Shown: positions 1 through 7,842, counted from the stretch's first letter. The stretch is 50,309 nt of DNA from Motiliproteus sp. (GCA_026196225.1 JAPHRD010000096.1:1-50309), one strand, 5' to 3'. Notes: a model not told the origin generated them from the letters alone. Translations and numbers: made by a program.

Positions 1-104
1 AAGCGAGGGAATAATCTCGCTGGGTGCGTTTAGTATTTGAATTCATGTCACTTCCCGATTTGATGATCGAAAAGTGTCAACGTTATTCAGGACGGGACAA
101 TGTC

Positions 105-135
105 AAAAAAAAAGCCCCGACTAGCGGGGCTTTTT
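105..135 (-). terminator. Rho-independent terminator of phbB (bidirectional)
   Basis: The stem GCCCCG (114-119) pairs with CGGGGC (125-130) around a 5-nt loop. A run of nine A residues lies on its left and five T residues on its right, so it can terminate transcription in both directions. It sits 14 nt past the phbB stop codon on the minus strand. Confidence 0.9.
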
Positions 136-149
136 CTAACTAAATGCCA

Positions 150-890
150 TTAAGACATGTACTGACCACCATTGATGGACAGATTCGAACCTGTGATATA
201 ACCAGCTTCTTCACCAGCCAGGAATACAACCGCGCGACCAATCTCGCCAGGCTGACCCATACGACCCACAGGGATCTGCTTGCAGATTTTTTCCTGAATT
301 TCAGGAGCAATCTTGGCAACCATTGGTGTGAGGATGTAACCAGGAGAGATGGTGTTAACTGTAATCCCCTTAGAAGCAGTTTCCTGCGCCAGCGCCTTAG
401 TGAAACCGATCATACCGGCTTTAGCTGAGGAGTAGTTAACCTGACCAAATTGCCCTTTCTCACCGTTTACGGATGAGATATTGATGATACGACCGAAGCC
501 AGCAGCCAACATATCTTCAACAACTGGGCGTGTCATATTGAATGCACTATCCAAGTTAGTAGAGATTACCGATGACCATTGGGCGGCATCCATCTTCTTG
601 AAAACGCCATCACGGGTGATACCCGCATTGTTAACGAGCACTTCGACAGAACCACCCGCTTTTTCTTTGATCTCAGATACTGCTTGCTGGCAAGATTCCA
701 GACTCGTTACGTCAACGTGTTGAATCAGGATGTCGTATCCTGCTGCCTTCTGCTCCTCTTGCCATGCTTTAGCTTTCTCTTCATTGCTGTAACCAGCAAC
801 GACTTTCATGCCCTGGTCGGCCAGTGCCAAACAGATAGCTGAACCAATACCACCCGTTCCACCGGTGACCAATGCGATCCTTTGTGTCAT
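150..890 (-). CDS. phbB: Acetoacetyl-CoA reductase (PhbB/PhaB)
   Basis: This 246-aa short-chain dehydrogenase should reduce acetoacetyl-CoA to (R)-3-hydroxybutyryl-CoA with NADPH, the second step of polyhydroxybutyrate synthesis in the cytoplasm. The N-terminal cofactor motif TGGTGGIG lies at about residues 10-17. NNAG is near residue 87 and the catalytic Ser/Tyr/Lys triad appears as NISSVNG and YSSAKAG. The C-terminal GYITGSNLSINGG is typical of PhaB, and the length matches the family. The start has the ribosome-binding site AAAGGAG 7 nt upstream. No phaA or phaC gene is in the window. Specificity for acetoacetyl-CoA rather than ACP (FabG) is inferred from overall resemblance to PhaB. Confidence 0.9.
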   Translation of the reverse strand: MTQRIALVTGGTGGIGSAICLALADQGMKVVAGYSNEEKAKAWQEEQKAAGYDILIQHVDVTSLESCQQAVSEIKEKAGGSVEVLVNNAGITRDGVFKKMDAAQWSSVISTNLDSAFNMTRPVVEDMLAAGFGRIINISSVNGEKGQFGQVNYSSAKAGMIGFTKALAQETASKGITVNTISPGYILTPMVAKIAPEIQEKICKQIPVGRMGQPGEIGRAVVFLAGEEAGYITGSNLSINGGQYMS

Positions 891-1181
891 TAAGCGTCTC
901 CTTTAACTTGGGATCTTACACGACGTATTATTTAATACTGCTTATAGTCGTCGTTTAAGCTGCATATCTTTGCAGGCTTGTAAAATAAAGCCAAACTATA
1001 ATAGGCAAGAATTATTACACTTGCACTGCTCGTTTTCCCTTATTTTGCTCAGTTAGTGGCAAATATCATTTCCATCGACCGCTGACCCAAATCAACGTAA
1101 ATTTTCTTGAACGGCATAAAATAGCCATTGTCACTAGTGGATACTACCTCTTCCACTCTCTACTTACACAAGGCAGCCACC
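891..1181. other. Divergent intergenic region phbB/pomA
   Basis: This 291-nt AT-rich spacer lies between divergently transcribed phbB and pomA. It must hold both promoters. I see several AT-rich -10-like blocks near 1000 and 1117-1126, but no match good enough to place a promoter with confidence. Confidence 0.5.
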
Positions 1182-1970
1182 ATGGATTTTGCGTCACTAA
1201 TCGGTTTTCTCTCCGGCCTTGCTCTCATCATCGCCGCTATATTTTTAGGAGGCAGCGCCGACGTCTTCGTTAACATACCAGGAATGATGATCGTCGTCGG
1301 GGGAACCATAGCCGCCACCTTATTAACCGTTAGATTTCGAGATGTTACAGCTGCTTTCAGCGCTGCATGGATCGTATTTACCCACGATAATACCAACCCA
1401 CAGAAGATGATCGACAACATGCTGGAGCTCAGCAAGATCAGTCATCGAAACGGCTTATTGTCTCTGGCCGACGTAGAAACCAGCTCCAATTTTCTTAAAC
1501 GCGCATGCAATATGATTTCGGATGCAGCAAGCGAAGCAATGGTCGAAAAAGCACTGCAAACCGAAATCGATTCCCTCTACGCCCGCCATTATCAGGTCCA
1601 GGACGTGTTCAAGAAAATGGCCATTTATTCACCAGCTTTTGGCATGCTGGGTACATTAATTGGTCTAATTCAGATGCTCAGCAGTCTGGAAGACCCTAAT
1701 AGCATCGGTCCCGCCATGGCCGTTGCACTGCTCACGACCTTTTATGGATCCCTGCTTTCTTCCATGGTTTTCTTGCCGATTGCAGGGAAATTGAAGGCAC
1801 GTACGCTGATGGAAGTCACCAATTTGGAGATTATTCGGGAAGGCTGTTTGAGCATCCTGTCCAACGATCACTACTCCAATGTTTACGAGCGGCTGTCCTC
1901 TTATGTTCCCGAAGCGAAGCGAAAACCCCTGGTCATCGGTAGCAAATCCAGCACCGGGAACATCACATGA
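1182..1970 (+). CDS. pomA: Flagellar stator protein PomA/MotA
   Basis: This 262-aa inner-membrane protein forms the ion channel of the flagellar stator together with the next gene product. Four membrane segments are visible: two near the N-terminus (residues about 4-50) and two around residues 150-210. The conserved proline-containing stretch YSPAFGMLGTLIGLI is in the third. The cytoplasmic loop between segments 2 and 3 is the torque-generating region that contacts FliG. The frame is open upstream to 1128, but the ATG at 1182 begins the conserved MDFASLIGF start, has a weak AAGG upstream, and avoids a non-conserved extension. It overlaps the next gene by ATGA. Sodium rather than proton use (PomA versus MotA) is inferred from sequence resemblance. 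Confidence 0.9.
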   Translation: MDFASLIGFLSGLALIIAAIFLGGSADVFVNIPGMMIVVGGTIAATLLTVRFRDVTAAFSAAWIVFTHDNTNPQKMIDNMLELSKISHRNGLLSLADVETSSNFLKRACNMISDAASEAMVEKALQTEIDSLYARHYQVQDVFKKMAIYSPAFGMLGTLIGLIQMLSSLEDPNSIGPAMAVALLTTFYGSLLSSMVFLPIAGKLKARTLMEVTNLEIIREGCLSILSNDHYSNVYERLSSYVPEAKRKPLVIGSKSSTGNIT

Positions 1971-2758
1971 ACAGGCGTTTTTTCGAAGATGACAGCTCCG
2001 ATACCGGTGCCTGGATCACAACATTTGCCGATCTAATGACCCTGCTGTTGGTATTCTTTATCCTTCTTTACTCTATGTCCTCGGTGGAAAAAGAGCGCTT
2101 TCAGGATGCGGTTGAATCGATTCAAAACAGCCTTTCAACCTCTATTCCAGTTGGCAATTTCAACAAAAGCTCTTCTATTATTGAACTACCCAAGCAACAT
2201 GCCCTTCCCGCCCCAGAACCAGCCCCCGTAAAAGAGCTGGTGATTGAGGCCAAGATGGCGACTGGCTCGGCCCCCGACCAGGCTGAGCAGGATGGGCCCA
2301 CTAAACAGTGGCATCAGCTGGCCAACACCATTAAAAATTCCATGATCAACAGCTCCTTAGACAAGCTAGTGGTACTGTCGATGCCGAAAGACGGCACTAT
2401 CTCTATTCAGGTATCAGGTGCAGTGCTGTTCGATTCTGGCTCATCAGACCTGAGCTACAAAGCAGATAGCGTACTGGACAGACTAGTAGCCAATTTCAAA
2501 CGCCACTCCTGGTTCAAGATCAACATCAAGGGCCACTCAGACGATCGCCCCATCTCCACCGATCGATACGAATCAAACTGGGAACTCTCTGCCCTGCGCG
2601 CAACCACAGTACTGCGTTATTTCATATCCAGAGGCATACACCCAAATCGTCTCACCGCAACCGGCTACGCCGATTCTGTGCCCATCGCCAGCAACCTCAC
2701 CGATCAAGGGCGTACAAAAAACCGGAGGATAGAATTTGTTCTTGAACGCGAGCAATAA
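1967..2758 (+). CDS. pomB: Flagellar stator protein PomB/MotB
   Basis: This 263-aa protein has a single N-terminal membrane segment carrying the ion-binding aspartate (Asp22, in TTFADLMTLLLVFF). A linker of about 100 residues follows, then a C-terminal OmpA/MotB peptidoglycan-binding domain (about 145-260; motifs KGHSDDRP, SNWELSALRA, RTKNRRIEF). It anchors the stator ring to the cell wall and conducts the coupling ion with PomA. The start overlaps the pomA stop by 4 nt, so translation is probably coupled. Length and architecture are normal. Confidence 0.92.
   Translation: MNRRFFEDDSSDTGAWITTFADLMTLLLVFFILLYSMSSVEKERFQDAVESIQNSLSTSIPVGNFNKSSSIIELPKQHALPAPEPAPVKELVIEAKMATGSAPDQAEQDGPTKQWHQLANTIKNSMINSSLDKLVVLSMPKDGTISIQVSGAVLFDSGSSDLSYKADSVLDRLVANFKRHSWFKINIKGHSDDRPISTDRYESNWELSALRATTVLRYFISRGIHPNRLTATGYADSVPIASNLTDQGRTKNRRIEFVLEREQ
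2724..2728 (+). promoter_or_regulatory. Shine-Dalgarno site fixing the TTG start of the PilZ gene
   Basis: GGAGG lies inside the pomB coding sequence, 7 nt before a TTG at 2736. No ATG is suitably placed, so this site decides the start of the overlapping PilZ-like gene. Confidence 0.75.
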
Positions 2759-3152
2759 GCAACCCCTTTATCTGGATCTGCCCCAAGCGAGCTGCCGCCG
2801 CGGGGCATTCCGTATAGAACCCCATCAACAAATGCCTGCGATGATGTTAATCGCAGGCAGTAACGCCAACGTAAAAAACCTATCCGCCAACGGGATCGCT
2901 TTTTATTTGGGTGACATTCTGCAGCCCGATGCCGAATGCGGCAGCGTATTCAAAGACGTCCATCTATTTCTTGGCGGACAAGAAGATGAATACCTGCTGA
3001 TCGATATCGAAGTTCTGGAAAAGACCGAGCAGCTATATCGGTGTCGGCTGATACCCAAGACACACCAAACAGAGATGACAATTTGCAGTTACATCGTAGA
3101 GCATCAAAAATCACATATTCGCGGAGATTTTGACGACCATTCTGAACAATAA
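2736..3152 (+). CDS. PilZ-domain protein downstream of the stator genes
   Basis: This 138-aa cytoplasmic protein contains the PilZ c-di-GMP-binding signature: an RRxxxR block (Arg21-Arg26) followed about 20 residues later by NxSxxG (Asn48-Gly53; Asp is more usual at the first position). Beta-rich sequence follows, as in PilZ domains. It starts at TTG inside the last 23 nt of pomB, so it is cotranscribed and probably translationally coupled with the stator. By position it may slow or recruit the stator in response to c-di-GMP, as other PilZ proteins act on motility. That role is inference. The C-terminal region beyond residue 105 has no motif I recognise. Confidence 0.75.
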   Translation: MFLNASNKQPLYLDLPQASCRRGAFRIEPHQQMPAMMLIAGSNANVKNLSANGIAFYLGDILQPDAECGSVFKDVHLFLGGQEDEYLLIDIEVLEKTEQLYRCRLIPKTHQTEMTICSYIVEHQKSHIRGDFDDHSEQ

Positions 3153-3205
3153 ACAACCACCTGTGGTCTCACAATAATGTTATTAAATTTATTTCAGTTT
3201 GGTTG

Positions 3206-3234
3206 TAGACAACACTATAGGGCGTCCCTATAAT
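3206..3234 (+). promoter_or_regulatory. Sigma-70 promoter of tRNA-fMet
   Basis: The -35 element TAGACA (3206-3211) and the consensus -10 element TATAAT (3229-3234) are exactly 17 nt apart. The -10 is followed by the GC-rich discriminator ACGCCCC, typical of stringently controlled stable-RNA genes. The tRNA begins 14 nt after the -10. Confidence 0.85.
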
Positions 3235-3248
3235 ACGCCCCACGTTGA

Positions 3249-3325
<77 letters not shown>

Positions 3326-3336
3326 AATTTCGAAAT

Positions 3337-3367
3337 GCAGATCAGTGACTTACTGATCTGCTTTTTT
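3337..3367 (+). terminator. Rho-independent terminator after tRNA-fMet
   Basis: GCAGATCAGT (3337-3346) pairs perfectly with ACTGATCTGC (3352-3361) around a 5-nt loop, followed by six T residues. It ends the tRNA transcript. Confidence 0.93.
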
Positions 3368-3390
3368 CGTTTCTGGGCGCTGAAAAATTG

Positions 3391-3491
3391 TTGTGCCCAA
3401 ATTGTGCCCATCCTGTGCCCGTTCGCTTCTAGTGGTTACTAGCAGGTTTGCGTTTTAGACCTTAACTCAAATTTGGGCACATCCGTGCCCA
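3391..3491. repeat. GTGCCC arm-type repeat array beside the integration site
   Basis: Three direct copies of (T/C)TGTGCCC(A/G) start at 3391, 3402 and 3413, an exact 11-bp period of about one helical turn. Two more copies lie at 3474-3480 (inverted, TGGGCAC) and 3485-3491 (direct, GTGCCCA), forming an inverted pair around 4 nt. Clustered, phased short repeats just inside an attachment site are what arm-type binding sites of a lambda-like integrase look like. The binding itself is inferred. Confidence 0.7.
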
Positions 3492-3518
3492 TTTAAGTTG
3501 CTGGTTTTACACCAGAGT

Positions 3519-3746
3519 CTATTCCTCTTCTTGAATGTGTGTAACTAGCCTCTCTATTGGGCACTCAAAATAGTTACATAGCTTATCCAAGTTATCCGTC
3601 ACCGTGCTATGTCCTCGGTGATTGATAATCTTAGACAGAGTCATTCGATTGATCCCTGTTTCTTTTGCGACTTCTGCAATCGTAACGCGTCGGCCTTCCT
3701 TAAACTCTTTATCAGCGATCAGTTCTTTCAGGTGATAACGAAGCAT
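3519..3746 (-). CDS. Small XRE/Cro-family repressor
   Basis: This 75-aa protein is essentially a single helix-turn-helix domain of the Cro/CI type. The sequence TIAEVAKETGINRMTLSKII (about residues 22-41) is the HTH, and the LDKLCNYFECPIERLV tail is typical of small XRE regulators. It is divergent from the excisionase-like gene. The 127-nt spacer contains GATAA-type inverted repeats, one covering its own -10. It is therefore the probable switch of the integration/excision module and probably autoregulated. Confidence 0.85.
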   Translation of the reverse strand: MLRYHLKELIADKEFKEGRRVTIAEVAKETGINRMTLSKIINHRGHSTVTDNLDKLCNYFECPIERLVTHIQEEE

Positions 3747-3759
3747 ATTTTCATCACTA

Positions 3760-3790
3760 GATAATATTTTTTATCAAAAGATACTTGCAA
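3760..3790 (-). promoter_or_regulatory. Promoter and operator of the XRE repressor gene
   Basis: On the minus strand, TTGCAA (3790-3785) and TATTAT (3766-3761) are separated by 18 nt. The inverted repeat GATAATATTTTTTATC (3760-3775) overlaps the -10 and would let a repressor block its own promoter. Confidence 0.55.
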
Positions 3791-3822
3791 TAGCCTAAAA
3801 GATGCTTATATTGATCATCACA

Positions 3823-3840
3823 TGATAATCAAAATTATCA
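3823..3840. promoter_or_regulatory. Perfect palindrome TGATAAT-CAAA-ATTATCA, probable operator
   Basis: This is a 7-bp perfect inverted repeat with a 4-bp centre, 33 nt before the excisionase-like start. It shares the TGATAA half-site with the repeat over the XRE promoter and with 3733-3738. It is the best candidate operator for the XRE protein on the rightward promoter. Confidence 0.65.
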
Positions 3841-3873
3841 TTCGATTATTGCTAATAGCTTGAGGATGATCTC

Positions 3874-4107
3874 ATGAATATGACCTACCTGACAACGGAA
3901 GAGCTCTCTGCCCGCATTAAATACGATGCCAGAACCATCCGGCAACGATTAAAAGACAGTGTCCTTTTAGAGGGTAAGCACTACATAAAACCCTTTGGCC
4001 GGCGAAAAATTCTGTATATCTGGGAAACCATTGAAGAAGAGATGCTTAATGGTCCCTCGGATGCAATTTCAATCCCCATGGCGAATGGCGAGCTCTGCAA
4101 TGGGTAA
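3874..4107 (+). CDS. Excisionase-like HTH protein
   Basis: This 77-aa protein begins with LTTEELSARIKYDARTIRQR, an excisionase/MerR-type winged helix-turn-helix, and the sequence KPFGRRKILYIWETIEEEML resembles small Xis proteins. Its ATG has GAGGATG upstream. It overlaps the integrase start by 8 nt (4100-4107), the usual xis-int arrangement. The likely role is to bend the attachment site and bias recombination toward excision. Family assignment rests on size, HTH and context. Confidence 0.75.
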   Translation: MNMTYLTTEELSARIKYDARTIRQRLKDSVLLEGKHYIKPFGRRKILYIWETIEEEMLNGPSDAISIPMANGELCNG

Positions 4108-5287
4108 AGTCCGTGTACGAAAGGAAACCGGAAATCTATTTTTTGATTTCCGTTACCAAGGTATGCGCTGTCGCGAGCAGACAGCGCTGCCAGACACTCC
4201 TCAAAACCGAAAGAAGGTTGAAAGCATGTTAGCCGTAATGGACGCAAAGATGCTTCTAAACCAATTTGAGTATGGGGAATTCTTTCCAAATAGCCCCAAC
4301 CTTTCAAAGATTGCCTCTAAGCTCACTAATCAAAGTAAACATCGACTCAATTCCTGTAAAACAGAAGTCGATAAGACTCCTACTTTTTCAGCATTTTCTG
4401 AAACATGGTACTCGGAAATGCAGGTGCAATGGCGGACTTCTCATGGACGAAATGTTCGTGCAATTCTCGATAGCTCGCTAAAACCAGCTTTTGGGAATAC
4501 CCGCCTGGATCAGATAACTAAAGCTGATTTGATGGCGCATCGAACCTTACTAGCTGGACGACCGGGAAGAGGCAAAAGTGGCTTGATGTCCCCCAAAACG
4601 ATTAACAGCCATATGGGCATTCTGCGAATGATCTTGACCGAAGCTGCAGATCGCTTCGATTTTGTCTCACCGTACCGAAACATCAAGCCGCTCAAGTTGC
4701 AAAAGAACCACATAGAGCCTTTCTCTCTCGACGAGGTGAATCTCATCCTCGATAAAGTGCGAGAGGACTATCGTGACTACTACACGGTTCGTTTTTATAC
4801 CGGAATGCGCACTGGAGAGGTCGATGGTCTGAAATGGGAATACGTAGACTTTGAAAGCCGACAGATATTGGTTCGTGAAACGTTGGTGGCTGGAAAAACG
4901 GAGTACACCAAAACCAATGGATCCCAACGCGAGATTCCTATGCTAGGGCCAGTTTTTGAGGCTCTAGAAGCACAACACCAACGCACCGGAAAAATCAGCA
5001 AGTACGTTTTCTGTAATCGCCAGGGTGAACCTCTAGATCACTGTAATGTGACCAAGCGTGTTTGGTATCCATTATTACGGCATTTACGCTTTAAAAAGCG
5101 CCGTCCTTATCAGACCCGGCATACAGCGGCAACGCTACTTCTAGCCTCTGGGGAGAATCCTGAATGGGTGGCGCGTGTTCTCGGACACACATCTACAGAG
5201 ATGCTGTTTCGTGTCTATTCCCGTTATATCCCGAATCTTACCCGTCAGGACGGTAGTGCATTTGAGCGTCTGGTCGGCAACGCATAG
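4100..5287 (+). CDS. int: Tyrosine site-specific integrase with DUF3596 arm domain
   Basis: This 395-aa phage-type integrase has an N-terminal arm-binding domain of the DUF3596 kind (about 1-60, MGKVRVRKETG...), a core-binding SAM-like domain (about 100-190), and a catalytic domain. Catalytic residues visible are Arg237 (TGMRTGE), the YQTRH box with Arg340-His341 (Tyr in place of the first His, common in this subfamily), LGH near residue 355, and Tyr373 in RVYSRY as nucleophile. The frame is open upstream to 3995, but the ATG at 4100 matches the conserved start and couples to the preceding gene. It probably inserts the island into tRNA-fMet. Confidence 0.92.
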   Translation: MGKVRVRKETGNLFFDFRYQGMRCREQTALPDTPQNRKKVESMLAVMDAKMLLNQFEYGEFFPNSPNLSKIASKLTNQSKHRLNSCKTEVDKTPTFSAFSETWYSEMQVQWRTSHGRNVRAILDSSLKPAFGNTRLDQITKADLMAHRTLLAGRPGRGKSGLMSPKTINSHMGILRMILTEAADRFDFVSPYRNIKPLKLQKNHIEPFSLDEVNLILDKVREDYRDYYTVRFYTGMRTGEVDGLKWEYVDFESRQILVRETLVAGKTEYTKTNGSQREIPMLGPVFEALEAQHQRTGKISKYVFCNRQGEPLDHCNVTKRVWYPLLRHLRFKKRRPYQTRHTAATLLLASGENPEWVARVLGHTSTEMLFRVYSRYIPNLTRQDGSAFERLVGNA

Positions 5288-5296
5288 GAGAGTGAA

Positions 5297-5578
5297 ATGA
5301 ACAATCAAACAACCTGTGTCAGAACAGCAGAAGATCTTAATCAACTAGTTACGCTTCTGATTAATTTGCTCGGAATTTCAGAAGGTAACGAGGTAGCACT
5401 GCTGCTCAATGATTCAATTTCAGTCAGTAACTTTGAAGCGGTAAAACGCTGGGTAGCAAAAGTAATTTGGCAGCGTAGTAGTGCTCAAGAAGATGTTTAT
5501 CTCAATGAACTTGCGAATGAGCTGTTAAACACCCTTGAGAAAGCTCGGTTCGATGCCCAGCCCCTAAACACTTTTTGA
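5297..5578 (+). CDS. Small unknown protein after the integrase
   Basis: This 93-aa acidic, mostly helical protein has no motif I recognise. AGGAG lies just upstream, and only 9 nt separate it from the integrase stop, so it is probably in the same transcript. It is likely an accessory gene of the integration module. No function can be assigned from sequence. Confidence 0.65.
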   Translation: MNNQTTCVRTAEDLNQLVTLLINLLGISEGNEVALLLNDSISVSNFEAVKRWVAKVIWQRSSAQEDVYLNELANELLNTLEKARFDAQPLNTF

Positions 5579-6443
5579 ATACCAAACATTGACCAACCGG
5601 CAAAACATGAAGGAGACATTCACATGGCCGATCGAGTTAAACAGCCCTGGACAGGCAAATAGATTCAGCAATTATCCCAGTTATACACTGAAGGAGTTCC
5701 AACCAAAGATATTGCACAAACGCTGGGACGATCCTGGCGTTCAGTGCGGGGTAAAGCACACATTTTGGGTCTGGTACATAGCGCCAGGGCGGAGCAGCTA
5801 TTCACAGAAAGTGAAGACCTATTTATACAGAGCAGCGCCTCAAAAATGACGCGTGCAACCATTGCAGAGGTCCTAAATCGGTCAGAAGGCTCTATTGCCC
5901 AACGTGGTAGGCGTTTAGGTGTCACCTTCTATGATCCATCTAAAAACGCTATATACAGCAAAAATATGGGGTTCTTTCAAACTCCAACCCTGTTGAATTC
6001 TTATATAGCAGGATGGATCGCCACGGATGGCTGGGTACGGCCTGAAAGTGTCGGAAAACCTATTAATCAGGTGGGAATTTCATTGGCCAGAAAGGATATT
6101 CATATCCTAAGATACCTAAAAAATGTAACAGACTACAGCGGTGTGATTCGTGAATACGAAGTTGATGGCCACCCTCAGGCGGAACTGAGAATTTCAGGAG
6201 TGCCGCAGTGGATTGAGGACTTGGAGCGACATTGGAACATCACACCCAATAAGACTTACACGTTAGAGCCACCCGAAACAGGCAGTATCAGCCAAGCACA
6301 GCTATTGGCTTACCATGTAGGGCTTGTTGAAGGGGACGGCTATATTGGTATCTCCAACAATACGTTAAAGATCAGCTTTGTTTCTGCCTCTGAGCCTTTT
6401 GTGAGCTGGGTGAGTGAATGCTGGGTGAATCGCCACCAGTACT

Positions 6444-7352
6444 CTAGACACACTCCAGCCGTTGCTCGTACTGCTGTTCATACTCTATAGGCGATAGCTG
6501 ATCATTAAAACCGTGACGCCGTTTGCTGTTATAGAACAGTTCAATGTAATCGAAGATATCACTCCGTGCATGCTCTCTCGTGGCGTACACCTTTTTCTTG
6601 ATCCGTTCTCGTTTTAATAACTGGAAGAAGCTCTCAGCAACCGCATTATCGTGGCAGTTACCTCGACGGCTCATACTGCCTTCTAGGCCGTGTTGCTTTA
6701 AAAACTCCTGCCAGTCATGGCTTGTGTACTGACTGCCCTGATCAGAGTGTACGATGACCTGACTGTTGGGACTTCTTCTCCAAACGGCCATCAACAAAGA
6801 GTCCAGTACCAGCTCTTTGGTTATGCGTGACTGCATCGACCAGCCCACCACTCGTCGCGAGAACAGATCAACCACAACAGCTAGATAAAGCCAGCCTTCG
6901 TGCGTTTTGATAAAGGTGATATCGGTAACCCAAGCTTCGTTAGGGGCGCTAGGATTGAACTGCCGCTGTAGACGATTGGGCGTAACAATATTGGCAACTC
7001 CGCCCCTATGACGAGGTTTACGGTAACCAACCTGGGCTTTCAGTCCAGCTCGCTGCATCAGCCGATGCACTCTGTTAGGGCCGCACCGCTCTCCATGATC
7101 GCGAAGATCGCTGTAAATCTTGCGATAACCATATACACCACCTGACTCCAACCAAAACTGTTTGATCAGCCCAGTCAGTCGTTCGTCCTGTTTGCAGCGT
7201 TCCGACTTCGGATCTTTTATCCATGCGTAATAACCGCTGGGATGTACATCCAGCAGCGAGCACAGCCTGCGTACAGGCCAGTCCTTGTGATGATCACGAA
7301 TGTAGGTGTACCTCAGTCGGACTGGCTGGCGAAGTACACCGCGGCTTTTTTT
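6444..7352 (-). CDS. IS3-family transposase OrfB (DDE catalytic domain, -1 frame)
   Basis: This is the catalytic half of the transposase, read in the -1 frame relative to orfA from the A7 slippery run at 7346-7352. It has an HTH_21-like region (GVYGYRKIYSDLRDHG) and a retroviral integrase core. The D-D-E residues lie in WVTDITF, VIVHSDQGSQY and NAVAESFF. The C-terminal block ends in YNSKRRHGFNDQLSPIEYE, typical of the family. A free-standing ATG exists at 7151, but the frame is open and conserved upstream of it (IRDHHKDWPVRRLC). The functional product is therefore probably the OrfAB fusion 7591 to 6444. Its stop lies within the left terminal repeat. Confidence 0.92.
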   Translation of the reverse strand, partial: KKSRGVLRQPVRLRYTYIRDHHKDWPVRRLCSLLDVHPSGYYAWIKDPKSERCKQDERLTGLIKQFWLESGGVYGYRKIYSDLRDHGERCGPNRVHRLMQRAGLKAQVGYRKPRHRGGVANIVTPNRLQRQFNPSAPNEAWVTDITFIKTHEGWLYLAVVVDLFSRRVVGWSMQSRITKELVLDSLLMAVWRRSPNSQVIVHSDQGSQYTSHDWQEFLKQHGLEGSMSRRGNCHDNAVAESFFQLLKRERIKKKVYATREHARSDIFDYIELFYNSKRRHGFNDQLSPIEYEQQYEQRLECV

Positions 7353-7591
7353 AGTATGTCGCGTTCTTCGGTAACTCGCTTCAGCTCTTTCTTGAGGCGC
7401 TTTATCTCTGCTTGTTCATCAGCTTTAGCCTGATACTCCGCAGAGTCGGGGCCGTACTTCTTGATCCAGGCGTAAAGACTGTGGGTAGTGACATCAAGTC
7501 GTTTAGCCACATCTGCAACACTGTAGTCACGATCAGTGACCTGCTTGACGGCTTCAATCTTGAATTCTTCTGGGTAACGTTTGTTGCTCAT
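7313..7591 (-). CDS. IS3-family transposase OrfA (HTH, leucine zipper)
   Basis: This 92-aa DNA-binding half of the transposase contains KRYPEEFKIEAVKQV and an HTH around DVAKRLDVTTHSLYAWIKKYG. A coiled coil (AEIKRLKKELKRVTEERDIL) mediates multimer formation. The ATG at 7591 has AGAGG upstream. A GTG at 7597 is possible but lies too close to it. Near the end, CTA-AAA-AAA-G forms the slippery site that produces the OrfAB transposase. Confidence 0.92.
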   Translation of the reverse strand: MSNKRYPEEFKIEAVKQVTDRDYSVADVAKRLDVTTHSLYAWIKKYGPDSAEYQAKADEQAEIKRLKKELKRVTEERDILKKAAVYFASQSD

Positions 7592-7842
7592 ATGCACCTC
7601 TGTTTATGCCATTTTCTATGGCTAAGAGGCGTCTAGCAAACTGGTGGCGATTCAGGGAGCAAATCAGCGGCAATAAACCGTCGTTGACAACCCATATCAC
7701 CGGTAACACTTTCTACGTAAATCTGTATGGAAAGAATGCACGTAACCTTTGTCGTGAACTGCTAAAAGTAAATGTTCATCAGCTCAGCCGCAAATGGGAT
7801 ATAGCTATCCGGGAAATTAAACGCTGGGACACTATGAGGTAA

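Larger units (their letters stand above)
6426..7654 (-). mobile_element. IS3-family insertion sequence, 1229 bp
   Basis: Terminal inverted repeats of 26 bp (6426-6451 and 7629-7654) begin TGAATCGCCACCAGT at both ends and match at 22 of 26 positions. Direct GGG flanks (6423-6425 and 7655-7657) are the 3-bp target duplication. Inside are two overlapping genes on the minus strand joined by a run of seven A residues, the usual IS3 programmed frameshift. Both genes look intact, so the element may be active. It interrupts the LAGLIDADG-type gene. Confidence 0.95.
5624..7842 (+). pseudogene. LAGLIDADG-type/HTH protein, broken by an amber codon and an IS3 element
   Basis: A good start (AAGGAG 8 nt before the ATG at 5624) opens a frame stopped by TAG at codon 13 (5660-5662). 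The frame then continues to 6425, where an IS is inserted, and resumes at 7658. Deleting 6426-7657 (the element plus one GGG copy) gives a continuous 987-nt gene of 328 codons plus stop. The product would have two HTH-like repeats (about residues 14-105). It would also carry two LAGLIDADG-like motifs, YIAGWIATDGWV (about 127-138) and YHVGLVEGDGYIGI (about 230-243), with the acidic residues expected of a homing-endonuclease fold. It is now inactive unless the amber codon is suppressed, and the C-terminal 61 residues are detached in any case. Confidence 0.85.

Noticed and set aside
3156-3170. ACCACCTGTGGT palindrome as terminator of the stator operon
   Set aside because: The stem is only 5 bp and no T run follows.
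5660-5662. Amber codon read as a programmed readthrough or pyrrolysine codon
   Set aside because: The same gene is also split by an IS, so it is already dead. A simple nonsense mutation is the economical explanation.
7075-7263. Separate minus-strand ORF inside the IS
   Set aside because: It is a shadow frame. The conserved transposase sequence runs in the -1 frame joined to orfA.
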